Below, one piece after another: positions 56,422-63,550 of a stretch of 64,000 nucleotides of DNA; within the stretch, counting starts at the first letter, position 1; each line of letters opens with the position of its first letter. The notes beneath the pieces are model-generated. The model saw only the letters and a list, made by a program, of their open reading frames with translations, made no database searches and was not told the DNA's origin. The position numbers and the translations under genes are program-made. The DNA is from Gemmatimonadales bacterium (GTDB taxonomy: Bacteria > Gemmatimonadota > Gemmatimonadetes > Gemmatimonadales > JACORV01). Where the stretch lies: contig DATJUT010000015.1 in NCBI GenBank assembly GCA_035502185.1, positions 62,001 through 126,000 on the forward strand. The letters are read 5' to 3'.

Positions 56422-57674
56422 CGTCTTCGCGGACCACCTCGGTCGTCACGACGCTGCTCGAGGGCATCGGGATCGCGCTCGACTCGCTCCGGGCCAGCAA
56501 GACCCGCGCGGCCCTGACCATCGTCGGCATCGCGATCGGCGTGATGGTGGTGATGGGGATGTCCGCCGCCGTGAAGGGCATCAACACCAGCTTCGAGAGC
56601 GCGATCGCTCAGCTGGGCCCCAAGACCTTCTTCGTGTTCCGCTACTTCCAGGGCGGCATCCAGATGGGCGGCGACCGCAACGCGCCCTGGCGGCACTACC
56701 CGCCGATCAGCCAGGACGAGGCCAAGCTCATCGCCCGGTTGCCGACCGTCAAGGCCGTGATCATGTCGGAGGGCCGCCAGGCGACCGTCCAGGCGGGCAG
56801 CGAGAGCGAGGACAACGTCCAGATCCAGGGCGACGGCGCGAGCTGGCCGCGGGTGTCGGGCGGCGACCTCACGGCCGGGCGCTCCTACACGGACATCGAG
56901 GACGCGGCGGGCGACAAGGTCGTGGTCGTCAACACCAAGCTCGCGGTGCGCTTCTTCGCCCAGCTCGACCCGACCGGCCACACCCTCAAGATCTACGGCC
57001 AGGAGTTCAAGATCATCGGCGTGTACGAGCCACCGCCCAACCTGTTCGGCGGCGGCAACGACTACATCGTGATCATGCCCTGGGTCACCTTCCACCGCTA
57101 CATGAACGTCAACTGGGGATGGGCGAACCTGGCGGTCATGCCCACGGACGAGGCCACCGTGCAGGACGCGATGGACGACGTCACGTCGGCGCTGCGGCGG
57201 GAGCGCGGCCTGCGGCCGGGCTACGAGAACACGTTCTCCGTGGTCACGCAGGACAAGTTCCTCGACATCTGGGGCAAGCTCACCGGTGTCTTCTTCGTGG
57301 TGATGATCGCCCTCTCGGGCGTGGGCCTGATGGTGGGCGGGGTGGGCGTGGTGGCGGTGATGATGATCAGCGTCACCGAGCGCACGCGGGAGATCGGCGT
57401 GCGCAAGGCGCTCGGCGCCACCCAGGGCGAGATCCTGTGGCAGTTCCTGGTGGAAGCCGCGACGCTGACGCTGATCGGCGGCGCGGTCGGGATGCTGCTG
57501 GGCGGCGGCCTGGCGTACGCGGTCGCGCATTTCTCGCCGATCCCGGCCCGGGTACCGCCGCTGTCCATCGTGGCGGCGCTTGGCGCCTCGGTCATCACCG
57601 GCATCGTGTTCGGCATCGTGCCGGCCCAGCGAGCGGCGAGGATGGATCCGGTGGAGGCGCTGCGGTACGAATGA
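56418..57674 (+). CDS. MacB-type ABC permease (FtsX domain), second copy
   Basis: 418 residues with the same layout as the preceding gene: helix ALTIVGIAIGVMVVMGMSAA, periplasmic domain (about 60-275), and an FtsX domain with ERTREIGVRKALGATQGEIL. The two are clearly homologous but diverged, and probably pair as a heterodimer with two copies of the ATPase. The substrate of such TolC-coupled pumps may be a lipid, peptide or antibiotic. The stop lies at the edge of the next heptad array (TGA followed by AGCGTGAG). Confidence 0.93.
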   Translation: MTSSRTTSVVTTLLEGIGIALDSLRASKTRAALTIVGIAIGVMVVMGMSAAVKGINTSFESAIAQLGPKTFFVFRYFQGGIQMGGDRNAPWRHYPPISQDEAKLIARLPTVKAVIMSEGRQATVQAGSESEDNVQIQGDGASWPRVSGGDLTAGRSYTDIEDAAGDKVVVVNTKLAVRFFAQLDPTGHTLKIYGQEFKIIGVYEPPPNLFGGGNDYIVIMPWVTFHRYMNVNWGWANLAVMPTDEATVQDAMDDVTSALRRERGLRPGYENTFSVVTQDKFLDIWGKLTGVFFVVMIALSGVGLMVGGVGVVAVMMISVTERTREIGVRKALGATQGEILWQFLVEAATLTLIGGAVGMLLGGGLAYAVAHFSPIPARVPPLSIVAALGASVITGIVFGIVPAQRAARMDPVEALRYE

Positions 57675-57850
57675 AGCGTGAGCAGTGAGCGGTGAGGGGT
57701 GAGAGGTTCAGGTGAGAAGTAAGAGGCAGGGACGTGAGAGGTGAGAGGACGGAGGCGTGAGGGAGATCCTCTCACGCCTTCGCTCGTCTCACGCCTTTCC
57801 ACTTCTCACTTCTCACGTTAACGTCTCACCACTCACCCCTCACCTCTCAC
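57675..57850. repeat. Palindromic GTGAG heptad array between permease and bshB1
   Basis: Starting right after the permease stop, the left half repeats GTGAG in 7-base steps (GCGTGAG, CAGTGAG, CGGTGAG, GGGTGAG, then GTGAGAG). At the centre 57753-57762 pairs with 57769-57779. The right half carries CTCACG/TCTCACC complements to just before the bshB1 start. Unlike array C this one lies between co-directional genes, so it may set termination or mRNA processing between the efflux operon and bshB1. Confidence 0.9.
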
Positions 57851-57860
57851 CGGACCGCGT

Positions 57861-58577
57861 ATGCACCTCGATGTCCTCGCGATAGCGGCTCACCCGGACG
57901 ACGCCGAGCTCACCTGCGGCGGCACGCTCGCCAAGGCAGTCCGGCAGGGGCATCGCGCCGGCATCCTCGACCTCGTGGCCGGCGAGAGCGGCACCAGCGG
58001 CTCGGCGGCCGTGCGGCTCGGGGAGGCCGCGCGGGCCGCCAGGGCGCTCGGCCTCCACGCCCGCGAGAACGCCGGCCTCGCGGACGCGCACCTCCACAAC
58101 ACCGACCAGGCGCGGCGGGTCGTGGTCGAGTGGATCCGGCGCTTCCGCCCGCGGACCGTCATCCTCCCCTTCCCCGTCGGCCGGCACCCGGACCACCGGA
58201 TCGCCTCCGAGCTCGCCCGCGACGCCTGCTACCTCGCCGGCCTCGCGCGCTACGACGCAGCCGGGCGCGCCTGGCGGCCGCGCAAGATCCTCTACGCCCT
58301 CGCCTACCGCGAGGACCCCGTGAAACCCACGTTCGTGGTGGACATCTCGAGCACGTTCGCGGCGAAGATGCGCGCCATCCACTGCTACAAGTCGCAGTTC
58401 GACGGCACCGGCTCGGCCGGGGAGATCTTCCCGACGGGCCAGCCACTCTACGAGCTGATCGAGACTCAGTCGGCGCACTACGGCTCCCTCATCCGGACCC
58501 GCTATGGCGAGCCGTTCTTCACCCAGGAAACGGTCCGGGTGGACGACGTGGTGGAGTTGGGAGTGCGGTCGATGTGA
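57861..58577 (+). CDS. bshB1: Bacillithiol biosynthesis deacetylase BshB1
   Basis: 238 residues. The LmbE/PIG-L zinc motif AAHPDDAEL lies near residues 9-17, with the second His set in FPVGRHPDHRIAS. GESGTSGSAAVRLGEAARAA and KSQFDGTGSAGEIFPTG distinguish the BshB1 subgroup, which deacetylates GlcNAc-malate to GlcN-malate, the second step of bacillithiol synthesis. bshA and bshC are not in the window. The stop codon is part of the first heptad (GTGAACG) of the next array. Confidence 0.92.
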   Translation: MHLDVLAIAAHPDDAELTCGGTLAKAVRQGHRAGILDLVAGESGTSGSAAVRLGEAARAARALGLHARENAGLADAHLHNTDQARRVVVEWIRRFRPRTVILPFPVGRHPDHRIASELARDACYLAGLARYDAAGRAWRPRKILYALAYREDPVKPTFVVDISSTFAAKMRAIHCYKSQFDGTGSAGEIFPTGQPLYELIETQSAHYGSLIRTRYGEPFFTQETVRVDDVVELGVRSM

Positions 58578-58643
58578 ACGGTGAAGCGTGAGAGGTGAGA
58601 GGGTGAGAGGTGAGAGGCTGAGGTGAGAGGTGGGCAGTGAGGG
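58574..58643. repeat. Left heptad array flanking the S23 gene (GTGAGAG orientation)
   Basis: Units on the plus strand: GTGAACG, GTGAAGC, GTGAGAG, GTGAGAG, GTGAGAG, GTGAGAG, GTGAGAG, GTGGGCA, GTGAGGG, with one or two single-base interruptions. It abuts the bshB1 stop and ends eight bases before the S23 gene stop. Together with the complementary array at 59083-59258 it encloses that gene in an inverted repeat. Confidence 0.9.
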
Positions 58644-58651
58644 ACTCGCTG

Positions 58652-59023
58652 TCAGCCCCGCGATCTACCGCCTGCCGTAGCCTGTAGCAGGCCCCGAAGC
58701 AGCGCGCGCACGTGCTGCGTGCGCCGGAGAAGGTCCGCCGCCAGCTGCCCCGGCACACCGCCGGTCCGTTCCGCCAGCCACAAATGGCTCTCCAGCTCCG
58801 CCGCCGAGCCCCGCGCCACCCTGAGGAACCGGGCACCGTCTTTGCCGAACCCCCGGCCGTACGCCTCGGCGATATTGGCGGGTATCGACTCGGCAGCCCG
58901 CGCGATCTGGTCCGCTGCAGCCGGCGTGCCGAAGCCGCTCATCCGCCGTGCGGCGTCGATCGCTCCCTGCGCCAGCTGAGCAGACTCCCGCCAGACGACC
59001 AGGTCCCCGAGATCGCCAGCCAT
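58652..59023 (-). CDS. Four-helix-bundle protein of the S23 (23S rRNA intervening-sequence) family
   Basis: 123 residues from the ATG before AGDLGDLVVWRESAQLAQ, the conserved family start. Helix 2 has AAADQIARAAESIPANIAEA and helix 3 has KDGARFLRVARGSAAELESH, both near-perfect family signatures. The fold is a small four-helix bundle that forms pentamers. Family members occur in intervening sequences of 23S rRNA, as free-standing genes of unknown function, and as Avd in diversity-generating retroelements. Here it lies outside any rRNA, with no reverse transcriptase, between two inverted heptad arrays. It is the only gene in the window set inside such a structure. Confidence 0.92.
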   Translation of the reverse strand: MAGDLGDLVVWRESAQLAQGAIDAARRMSGFGTPAAADQIARAAESIPANIAEAYGRGFGKDGARFLRVARGSAAELESHLWLAERTGGVPGQLAADLLRRTQHVRALLRGLLQATAGGRSRG

Positions 59024-59082
59024 GCCGGAAATCTGTGCGCGCAGTCCCAAGACCCGGGATCGATTTCGCGCCCTGATGACCC

Positions 59083-59258
59083 TTCTCACGCCTGTGCCTC
59101 TCACTTCTCACGTTCCCGCCTCTCACTTCTCACGCCTTCGCCTCTCACTTCTCACGCCTTCGCTTCTCACCTCTCCTCGCCTCTCACCTCTCACGCCCTC
59201 GCCTCTCACCTCTCGCCTCTCACTTCCCCCCCTCACTTCTCACCTCTCACCTCTCACC
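59083..59258. repeat. Right heptad array flanking the S23 gene (TCTCAC orientation)
   Basis: About 22 units of TTCTCAC or CTCTCAC. In the first two thirds an 8-base unit GCCTTCGC or similar recurs after each pair, making a higher-order period of about 22 bases; the phase TTCTCAC-GCCTTCGC-CTCTCAC repeats at least three times. It is the longest array here and is the inverse complement of the array at 58574-58643. It ends 14 bases before the cysteine desulfurase ATG. Confidence 0.93.
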
Positions 59259-59272
59259 TTAGCTTTTCGTAC

Positions 59273-60490
59273 ATGCCCCATCGCCTTTACCTCGACCACG
59301 CCGCGACGACGCCCGTCCGCGCGGAAGTGCGCGAGGCCATGCTCCCGTACCTGGGCGAGGACGCCTTCGGCAACCCCTCCTCGGCGCACGCCGTCGGGCG
59401 CGCCGCCCGGGCGGGCGTGGAGCGCGCGAGGGAGCAGGTCGCCGCCGCGCTGGGCGCCGAGTCCAAGCAGGTGTTCTTCACCTCGGGCGGCACGGAAGCC
59501 GACAACCTGGCGATCCTCGGCGCCGTGCAGGCGGCGATCGCGAAGACCGGCGCGGGGCTCGCCCGTCGCGACGACGGCGTCGTGCACCTCGTCACGAGCC
59601 CGACCGAGCACCACGCCGTGACCGCCGCGGTCCACGAGGCGGAGCGCCGGGGCGCCTTCGCCACGTTCCTCCCGGTGGACTTGAACGGCACGGTGGACCT
59701 CGCCGCCCTCGACCAGGCACTCGCGGGTCGGGGGCCGGCCGGTCGCCCGGCCCTGGTCTCGGTGATGTGGGTGAACAACGAGGTGGGCACGATTCAGCCG
59801 GTGCCCGGGATCGCGCAGCGCTGTGCCGCCGCCGGCGTGGCCTACCACATCGACGCGGTGCAGGCGCTCGGCAAGATCCCGGTGAACCTGGCCGCGCTGC
59901 CGTGGACGGCCGTGTCGGTGTCGGCCCACAAGATCGGGGGCCCCAAGGGCGTCGGCGCGCTCGTCGTGCGGGACCCCTCGCGCTTCACCCCCATCCTGCG
60001 CGGCGGCTCGCAGCAGCAGGGACTGCGCCCCGGCACCGAGAACGTCCCCGGCATCGTCGGCTTCGGGCTGGCCGCCCAGCTGGCCGCCCGGGAACAGGCC
60101 GGCAGCGCCGCGGCGTGGACCGCGATGCGCGATGGACTCGAGCGGGCGATCCTCGAGCGCGTGCCCGACGCCGTCGTGCATGCCTCCGGCGCCGCCCGGG
60201 CGCCGAACATCCTCAACGTGAGCGCGCCGGGCACCGACTCGGAATCGGTGCTGATGCACCTCGACCTGGCCGGGATCGCGGCCGCCTCCGGCTCGGCGTG
60301 CACGACGGGCTCGGTCGAGCCGTCCCACGTGCTGCTGGCGATGGGCGTGCCGCCCGTCCTGGCCGCGGCAGGCGTGCGGTTCAGCTTCGGGCCGCTGTCG
60401 TCCGCGGACCAGGTCCCGCACGTCGCCGAGACCTACGCCAAGGTCGTCGCCAAGGTCCGCGAGCTGCGCAGGGTGCTGGCCCGGGCATGA
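59273..60490 (+). CDS. Cysteine desulfurase (NifS/IscS family)
   Basis: 405 residues. The pyridoxal-phosphate Lys lies in SVSAHKIGGPKGVGAL (about 220), His in PTEHHAVTAAV, and the active-site Cys in AASGSACTTGSVEPSHV (about 343). YLDHAATTPVRAEVREAM opens the protein. It takes sulfur from cysteine. Its direct neighbour mnmA uses that sulfur to thiolate tRNA, so this copy probably serves tRNA modification, though iron-sulfur assembly is not excluded. The start stands just after the longest heptad array. Confidence 0.95.
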   Translation: MPHRLYLDHAATTPVRAEVREAMLPYLGEDAFGNPSSAHAVGRAARAGVERAREQVAAALGAESKQVFFTSGGTEADNLAILGAVQAAIAKTGAGLARRDDGVVHLVTSPTEHHAVTAAVHEAERRGAFATFLPVDLNGTVDLAALDQALAGRGPAGRPALVSVMWVNNEVGTIQPVPGIAQRCAAAGVAYHIDAVQALGKIPVNLAALPWTAVSVSAHKIGGPKGVGALVVRDPSRFTPILRGGSQQQGLRPGTENVPGIVGFGLAAQLAAREQAGSAAAWTAMRDGLERAILERVPDAVVHASGAARAPNILNVSAPGTDSESVLMHLDLAGIAAASGSACTTGSVEPSHVLLAMGVPPVLAAAGVRFSFGPLSSADQVPHVAETYAKVVAKVRELRRVLARA

Positions 60491-60521
60491 CCCACACCCT
60501 GCACCCTGACACCCTTCACCC
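60491..60521. repeat. Short C-rich heptad array after the cysteine desulfurase gene
   Basis: Right after the stop codon and three C, four 7-base units read ACACCCT, GCACCCT, GACACCC, TTCACCC. It has no mirrored half. The heptad differs from all other arrays, and it is the only one with the C-rich strand on the sense side of the upstream gene. Confidence 0.65.
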
Positions 60522-60557
60522 GGCGGCGCTCGTCCCGATGCTCCGGCTCACGACCCC

Positions 60558-61613
60558 GTGACCAGGGTCCTGGTCGCCATGTCCGGCGGCGTGGATTCGT
60601 CCGTCGCCGCCGCGCTGCTCGTCGAGCAGGGCCTCGACGTCATCGGCGCCACGATGAAGCTGTTCTGCTACGGCGATCAGGCGGTGCCCGACCGGCCCTG
60701 CTGCTCGCTGGACTCCATCGAGGACGCGCGCGCCGTGGCCCACCGCCTCGGCATCCCGCACTACCTCCTCAACCTCGAGGACCGGTTCGGGCGCGACGTG
60801 ATCGCGGACTTCGTGAGCGAGTACGCCCGCGGCCGCACACCCATTCCGTGCGTGCGCTGCAACTCGTTCACCAAGTTCTCCGACCTCGTGGCCCACGCCG
60901 AGGCGCTCGGCTGCGAGGCGATCGCGACCGGCCACTACGCGCGGGCCGAGGACGGGGTCCTGCGGCGGGGCCGGGACCGGGCCAAGGACCAGTCGTACTT
61001 CCTCTGGGGCATCCGCGCGGAGGTCGTCCCCCGGATGCTCACCCCGGTCGGCCAGCTGACCAAGCGCGAAACCCGGGAAGCCGCCCGTCGCCACGGCCTG
61101 GCCACGGCCGAGAAGGCGGAGAGCCAGGAGATCTGCTTCGTCCCCGACGGTGACTACGTGGCCGTCCTCGAGAGCCGGCTGCCGCGGAATGCGCCGGCCC
61201 TCCAGCCGGGGCCGATCGTCACCGCGGACGGGCGACAGCTCGGCGAGCACGCCGGCTTCGCGCGGTACACGGTCGGGCAGCGGCGCGGTCTGCCGTCGGG
61301 ATCCGGGCAGCCCCTCTACGTGACCGCCATCCGCCCCGAGACGCGCGAGGTCGTGGTGGGCCCGGCGGAGGCCCTCGCCTGCCGGTCGATCGCCCTGGAG
61401 GCCGTCAACTGGCTTTCGGAGCCGCTGGGCGTCGGGGCGCGGTGCGAGGTCCAGGTGCGCCACCGGTCCACGGCCGTGGCGGCCGCCGTGACGTCCAGCG
61501 GCCCCGGAACGCTCGAGCTGGCGCTGCAGGAGCCGGTGCGCGCGGCCGCACCGGGCCAGAGTGGAGTGCTCTACGACGGGGACCGGGTGCTGGGAGGCGG
61601 CGTCATCCGCTGA
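60558..61613 (+). CDS. mnmA: tRNA-specific 2-thiouridylase MnmA
   Basis: 351 residues from GTG. The PP-loop [16 protein letters not shown] (about 7-22) binds ATP, the catalytic Cys lies in [14 protein letters not shown] (about 98) and the persulfide-accepting Cys in [14 protein letters not shown] (about 194). GHYARAEDG and [17 protein letters not shown] are also typical. It makes the 2-thio group at U34 of Lys, Glu and Gln tRNAs. It follows the sulfur donor gene by 67 bases. Confidence 0.96.
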   Translation: MTRVLVAMSGGVDSSVAAALLVEQGLDVIGATMKLFCYGDQAVPDRPCCSLDSIEDARAVAHRLGIPHYLLNLEDRFGRDVIADFVSEYARGRTPIPCVRCNSFTKFSDLVAHAEALGCEAIATGHYARAEDGVLRRGRDRAKDQSYFLWGIRAEVVPRMLTPVGQLTKRETREAARRHGLATAEKAESQEICFVPDGDYVAVLESRLPRNAPALQPGPIVTADGRQLGEHAGFARYTVGQRRGLPSGSGQPLYVTAIRPETREVVVGPAEALACRSIALEAVNWLSEPLGVGARCEVQVRHRSTAVAAAVTSSGPGTLELALQEPVRAAAPGQSGVLYDGDRVLGGGVIR

Positions 61614-61687
61614 CCCCGGCGGGGCGGCCGGTCGCCCCCGTCGGGCAGAGCCTCGACAGCGCGCCGGTCGCGCTGCAACATATCCCC

Positions 61688-62191
61688 ATGGAACTGATCC
61701 TCATCCGTCACGCGAAGGCGGAGAGCCGCGACCCCAACAGCTGGCCCGACGACGACGCGCGGCCGTTGACGGCCGAAGGGCGTGCCGAACAGCGAGCCAC
61801 CACCCGCACCATGAAGAAGATGGGGATCAAGTTCGATTTCCTGGTGACGAGTCCCCTCCTGCGTGCCCGCGAGACTGCCGAAATCGTCGCGAAGGGATAC
61901 CGCTGGCCGGAGGCGCCGCAGGTCGCCGACGAGCTCGGACACGGCTACGCGCCGGCCGCGGTCGTCAAGCTCCTGGCCAAGTTCCCGCCCGCGGCGTCGG
62001 TGGCCCTGGTCGGTCACGAGCCCGACTTCTCGAACCTCACCGCGGCGCTGGTGACCAGGGACGGACACCTCAACATCGCCGTCAAAAAGAGCGGCGTCGT
62101 GGGCATCGAGTTCGACGGACCGGCCGACGAGGGCAAGGGAACGCTGCTCTACCACCTGAAGCCGGGACATCTGCGGAAACTGGCCGGTTGA
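61688..62191 (+). CDS. sixA: SixA-type phosphohistidine phosphatase
   Basis: 167 residues. The RHG motif appears as ELILIRHAKAESRDP (catalytic His8), with the second His in VALVGHEPDFSNLTAAL and Arg in LLRARETAEIVAKG. SixA removes phosphate from histidine phosphotransfer domains and PtsH-like carriers. The start is the ATG at 61688, just after ACATATCCCC; an AT-richer patch here could serve as a -10 close to the start. Two large histidine kinases elsewhere in the window are possible targets. Confidence 0.9.
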   Translation: MELILIRHAKAESRDPNSWPDDDARPLTAEGRAEQRATTRTMKKMGIKFDFLVTSPLLRARETAEIVAKGYRWPEAPQVADELGHGYAPAAVVKLLAKFPPAASVALVGHEPDFSNLTAALVTRDGHLNIAVKKSGVVGIEFDGPADEGKGTLLYHLKPGHLRKLAG

Positions 62192-62213
62192 TAGCCCGTT
62201 GCGGGTGTCGGTA

Positions 62214-62273
62214 GTTGGTGGGTCGCAGGTGGTGGAGGGCTGGTCCACGACCTGGCACCCACGACCTGCCAAC
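62214..62273. repeat. Palindromic GGTCGTG heptad array after sixA
   Basis: The left side reads GTTGGTG, GGTCGCA, GGTGGTG. The right side, read on the minus strand, is GTTGGCA, GGTCGTG, GGTGCCA, GGTCGTG. The halves face each other around GAGGGCTGGT. It has the same plan as the GTGAGAG and GGGGTTT arrays with a third heptad. It lies 22 bases after the sixA stop, upstream of the SRPBCC gene. Confidence 0.8.
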
Positions 62274-62300
62274 GGATCTCGTCACGCCATGGGAGCGAGC

Positions 62301-62729
62301 ATGCCGGCGAAGCGGAAGCGCACGGCGGGAGTGCCCGCCATCCGGCTCACGGTGGACATTGCCGCCCCCCCGGCGCGCGTGTTCAAGGCGCTCACCGATT
62401 CCAGGCACATCAAAGCCTGGTCGGGCGCTCCGGGCCGGGTGGCCCGTCGGGCCGGCGGGCCTTTCCGGATGTGGGACGGCTGGAATACCGGCACGGTGCT
62501 GTCGCGACGCGCGCCCACCGCGCTGGCCTACACCTGGCGCAAGGACGACTGGGCGCCCGGGACGAAGGACTCGGTGGTGCGCTGGACCCTGAAGGCCACC
62601 GCGAAGGGCACGCGGCTCGTGATGGTGCACTCGAAGCTTCCGAGCATGTTCGAATACCGCGACCACAAGAGCGGATGGCCGAGGTACTTCTTGAAGCCGA
62701 TGGGGAGATACCTGGAGAAGCGGTGGTAG
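62301..62729 (+). CDS. SRPBCC/AHSA1-family protein
   Basis: 142 residues from the ATG at 62301, which has GGAG about nine bases before it; an in-frame ATG at 62289 would add four residues. The start MPAKRKRTAGVPAIRLTVDI leads to PPARVFKALTDSRHIKAW, the AHSA1/START-like opening. LAYTWRKDDW and WTLKATAKGTRLVMVHSKLP continue the fold. The deep cavity of the family binds hydrophobic ligands. The stop TAG is part of a GGTGGTA heptad. The gene lies between two GGTCGTG-type arrays. Confidence 0.8.
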   Translation: MPAKRKRTAGVPAIRLTVDIAAPPARVFKALTDSRHIKAWSGAPGRVARRAGGPFRMWDGWNTGTVLSRRAPTALAYTWRKDDWAPGTKDSVVRWTLKATAKGTRLVMVHSKLPSMFEYRDHKSGWPRYFLKPMGRYLEKRW

Positions 62730-62815
62730 GTCGTGGGTTGTGGGTGTGGGTTGTAGACGAACAAAGGCGCCCGCGGAACCGGGCGCCTTTGTCGTACCTA
62801 CCACCCGCCACCTAG
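62722..62815. repeat. Palindromic GGTCGTG heptad array between convergent genes
   Basis: Left: GGTGGTA, GGTCGTG, GGTTGTG, GGTGTGG, GTTGTAG. Right, on the minus strand: GGTGGCG, GGTGGTA, GGT. The stop of the SRPBCC gene and the stop of the convergent copper-protein gene both lie in the array. Its centre holds a strong GC-rich terminator hairpin, the only array that carries a classical one. Confidence 0.85.
62761..62792. terminator. Bidirectional intrinsic terminator
   Basis: ACAAAGGCGCCCG (62761-62773) pairs perfectly with CGGGCGCCTTTGT (62780-62792) around a six-base loop. Runs of A on the left and T on the right make it a terminator for both convergent genes, though the T-run is short. Confidence 0.85.
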
Positions 62816-63180
62816 TCCTTGCTTACTACAACCATCCCGCTCATCGTCCCGTGCTGCGGTCCGCAGTCGAAGGTGCAGTACCACTCGCGGCCGCCCACCC
62901 AGTCGGCCACGAACGTCGCTTCGGCCGGCATCCCGGGGTAGGACGTGACATCGAGGTCCTTGCCCTCGACCCGGAACCCGTGCGCGCTGTCCATGGCTTT
63001 CAGGGTGACGTGGATGGTGTCGCCGTAGCTGGCCCTGATCTCGGTGGGCGTGAAGTGGCCGAAGTGCCCCTCGATCACCACGTCCACGCGCCTGGGGGCG
63101 CCGCGGGACGTCGAGGCCGAGACGGCGGCCGTGGCGGCCAGCGCGGCGAAGCCGGTCAACAGAACGCGTGCTGCGAGCAT
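62812..63180 (-). CDS. Secreted cupredoxin with a CuA-type copper site
   Basis: 122 residues with a signal peptide (about 1-23). The C-terminal half is a cupredoxin fold with SYGDTIHVTLKAMDSAHGF. Possible copper ligands are His67, Cys102, Cys106, His110 and Met113, in the order Cx3Cx3HxxM (WYCTFDCGPQHGTM). This is the binuclear CuA pattern of cytochrome oxidase subunit II and nitrous-oxide reductase, not the single-Cys type I pattern of azurin. It has no membrane helix, so it is a free periplasmic domain. No oxidase genes are near. It may shuttle electrons or deliver copper. Confidence 0.87.
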   Translation of the reverse strand: MLAARVLLTGFAALAATAAVSASTSRGAPRRVDVVIEGHFGHFTPTEIRASYGDTIHVTLKAMDSAHGFRVEGKDLDVTSYPGMPAEATFVADWVGGREWYCTFDCGPQHGTMSGMVVVSKD

Positions 63181-63214
63181 CGTATGCGACTCGTATCTTG
63201 AGGGAAGTATTCGT

Positions 63215-63220
63215 ATTATA
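63215..63220 (-). promoter_or_regulatory. -10 box for the CuA-like protein gene
   Basis: A perfect TATAAT on the minus strand, with transcription expected near 63208, about 28 bases before the ATG. The -35 region is GC-rich and not recognisable. Confidence 0.55.
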
Positions 63221-63284
63221 AGCGGCGGTGGCGCGGCGCGGTAGTTCCGGCATCCTTCGTGCTACAAAACGGCCGGGCGCCGGG

Positions 63285-63290
63285 TATATT
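63285..63290 (+). promoter_or_regulatory. -10 box for the zinc-ribbon protein gene
   Basis: TATATT stands in GC-rich DNA 45 bases before the ATG at 63335. No clear -35 is found at the standard distance. Confidence 0.45.
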
Positions 63291-63334
63291 CCGCCACGGC
63301 AGTCCACCTCATTCTCACTGTGGAGAGCACAACC

Positions 63335-63544
63335 ATGCCGAAGAAAGCAGCCAAGCCTGCGGCGAAGAAGGCCGCCAAGAAGGGCAGCCCGATGGCCGCG
63401 AACGAGGGCTACTGCGTGAAGTGCAAGGCGAAGCGCGTGATGGCGAACGTCAAGGAAGTGAAGATGGCCAATGGCCGGCCCGCGTTGAAGGGCACCTGCC
63501 CCGTGTGCGGCACCGGCATGTTCAAGATCCTTCCCCCGTCCTGA
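63335..63544 (+). CDS. Small zinc-ribbon protein with histone H1-like tail (DUF5679 type)
   Basis: 69 residues from the ATG at 63335, with GGAGAG nine bases upstream; an in-frame GTG at 63320 would add five residues. The N-terminal 20 residues are Lys/Ala/Pro repeats (KKAAKPAAKKAAKK), like the tails of histone H1 and of bacterial Hc1/AlgP-type proteins, and should bind nucleic acid. The rest is a zinc ribbon with Cys27, Cys30, Cys55 and Cys58 (EGYCVKCKAKR, GTCPVCGTGMFKI). Related ribbon domains are annotated DUF5679. It may be a small chromatin-type or RNA-associated protein. Its stop lies six bases before the aminotransferase start. Confidence 0.85.
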   Translation: MPKKAAKPAAKKAAKKGSPMAANEGYCVKCKAKRVMANVKEVKMANGRPALKGTCPVCGTGMFKILPPS

Positions 63545-63550
63545 GGCACG

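Noticed and set aside
58652-59023. Avd of a diversity-generating retroelement
   Set aside because: The protein belongs to the same fold family, but there is no reverse transcriptase, no template/variable repeat pair and no adenine-biased variable region.
59083-59258. Possible CRISPR array
   Set aside because: Units are 7-8 bases and contiguous, without unique spacers of constant length, and no cas gene is in the window.
59022-59621. Open frame of 199 codons across the right S23 array with repeated LTSH and SPLTS-like peptides
   Set aside because: Its repetitive peptide is only the translation of the TCTCAC heptads and it runs into the cysteine desulfurase gene in another frame. No start signal or known domain supports it.
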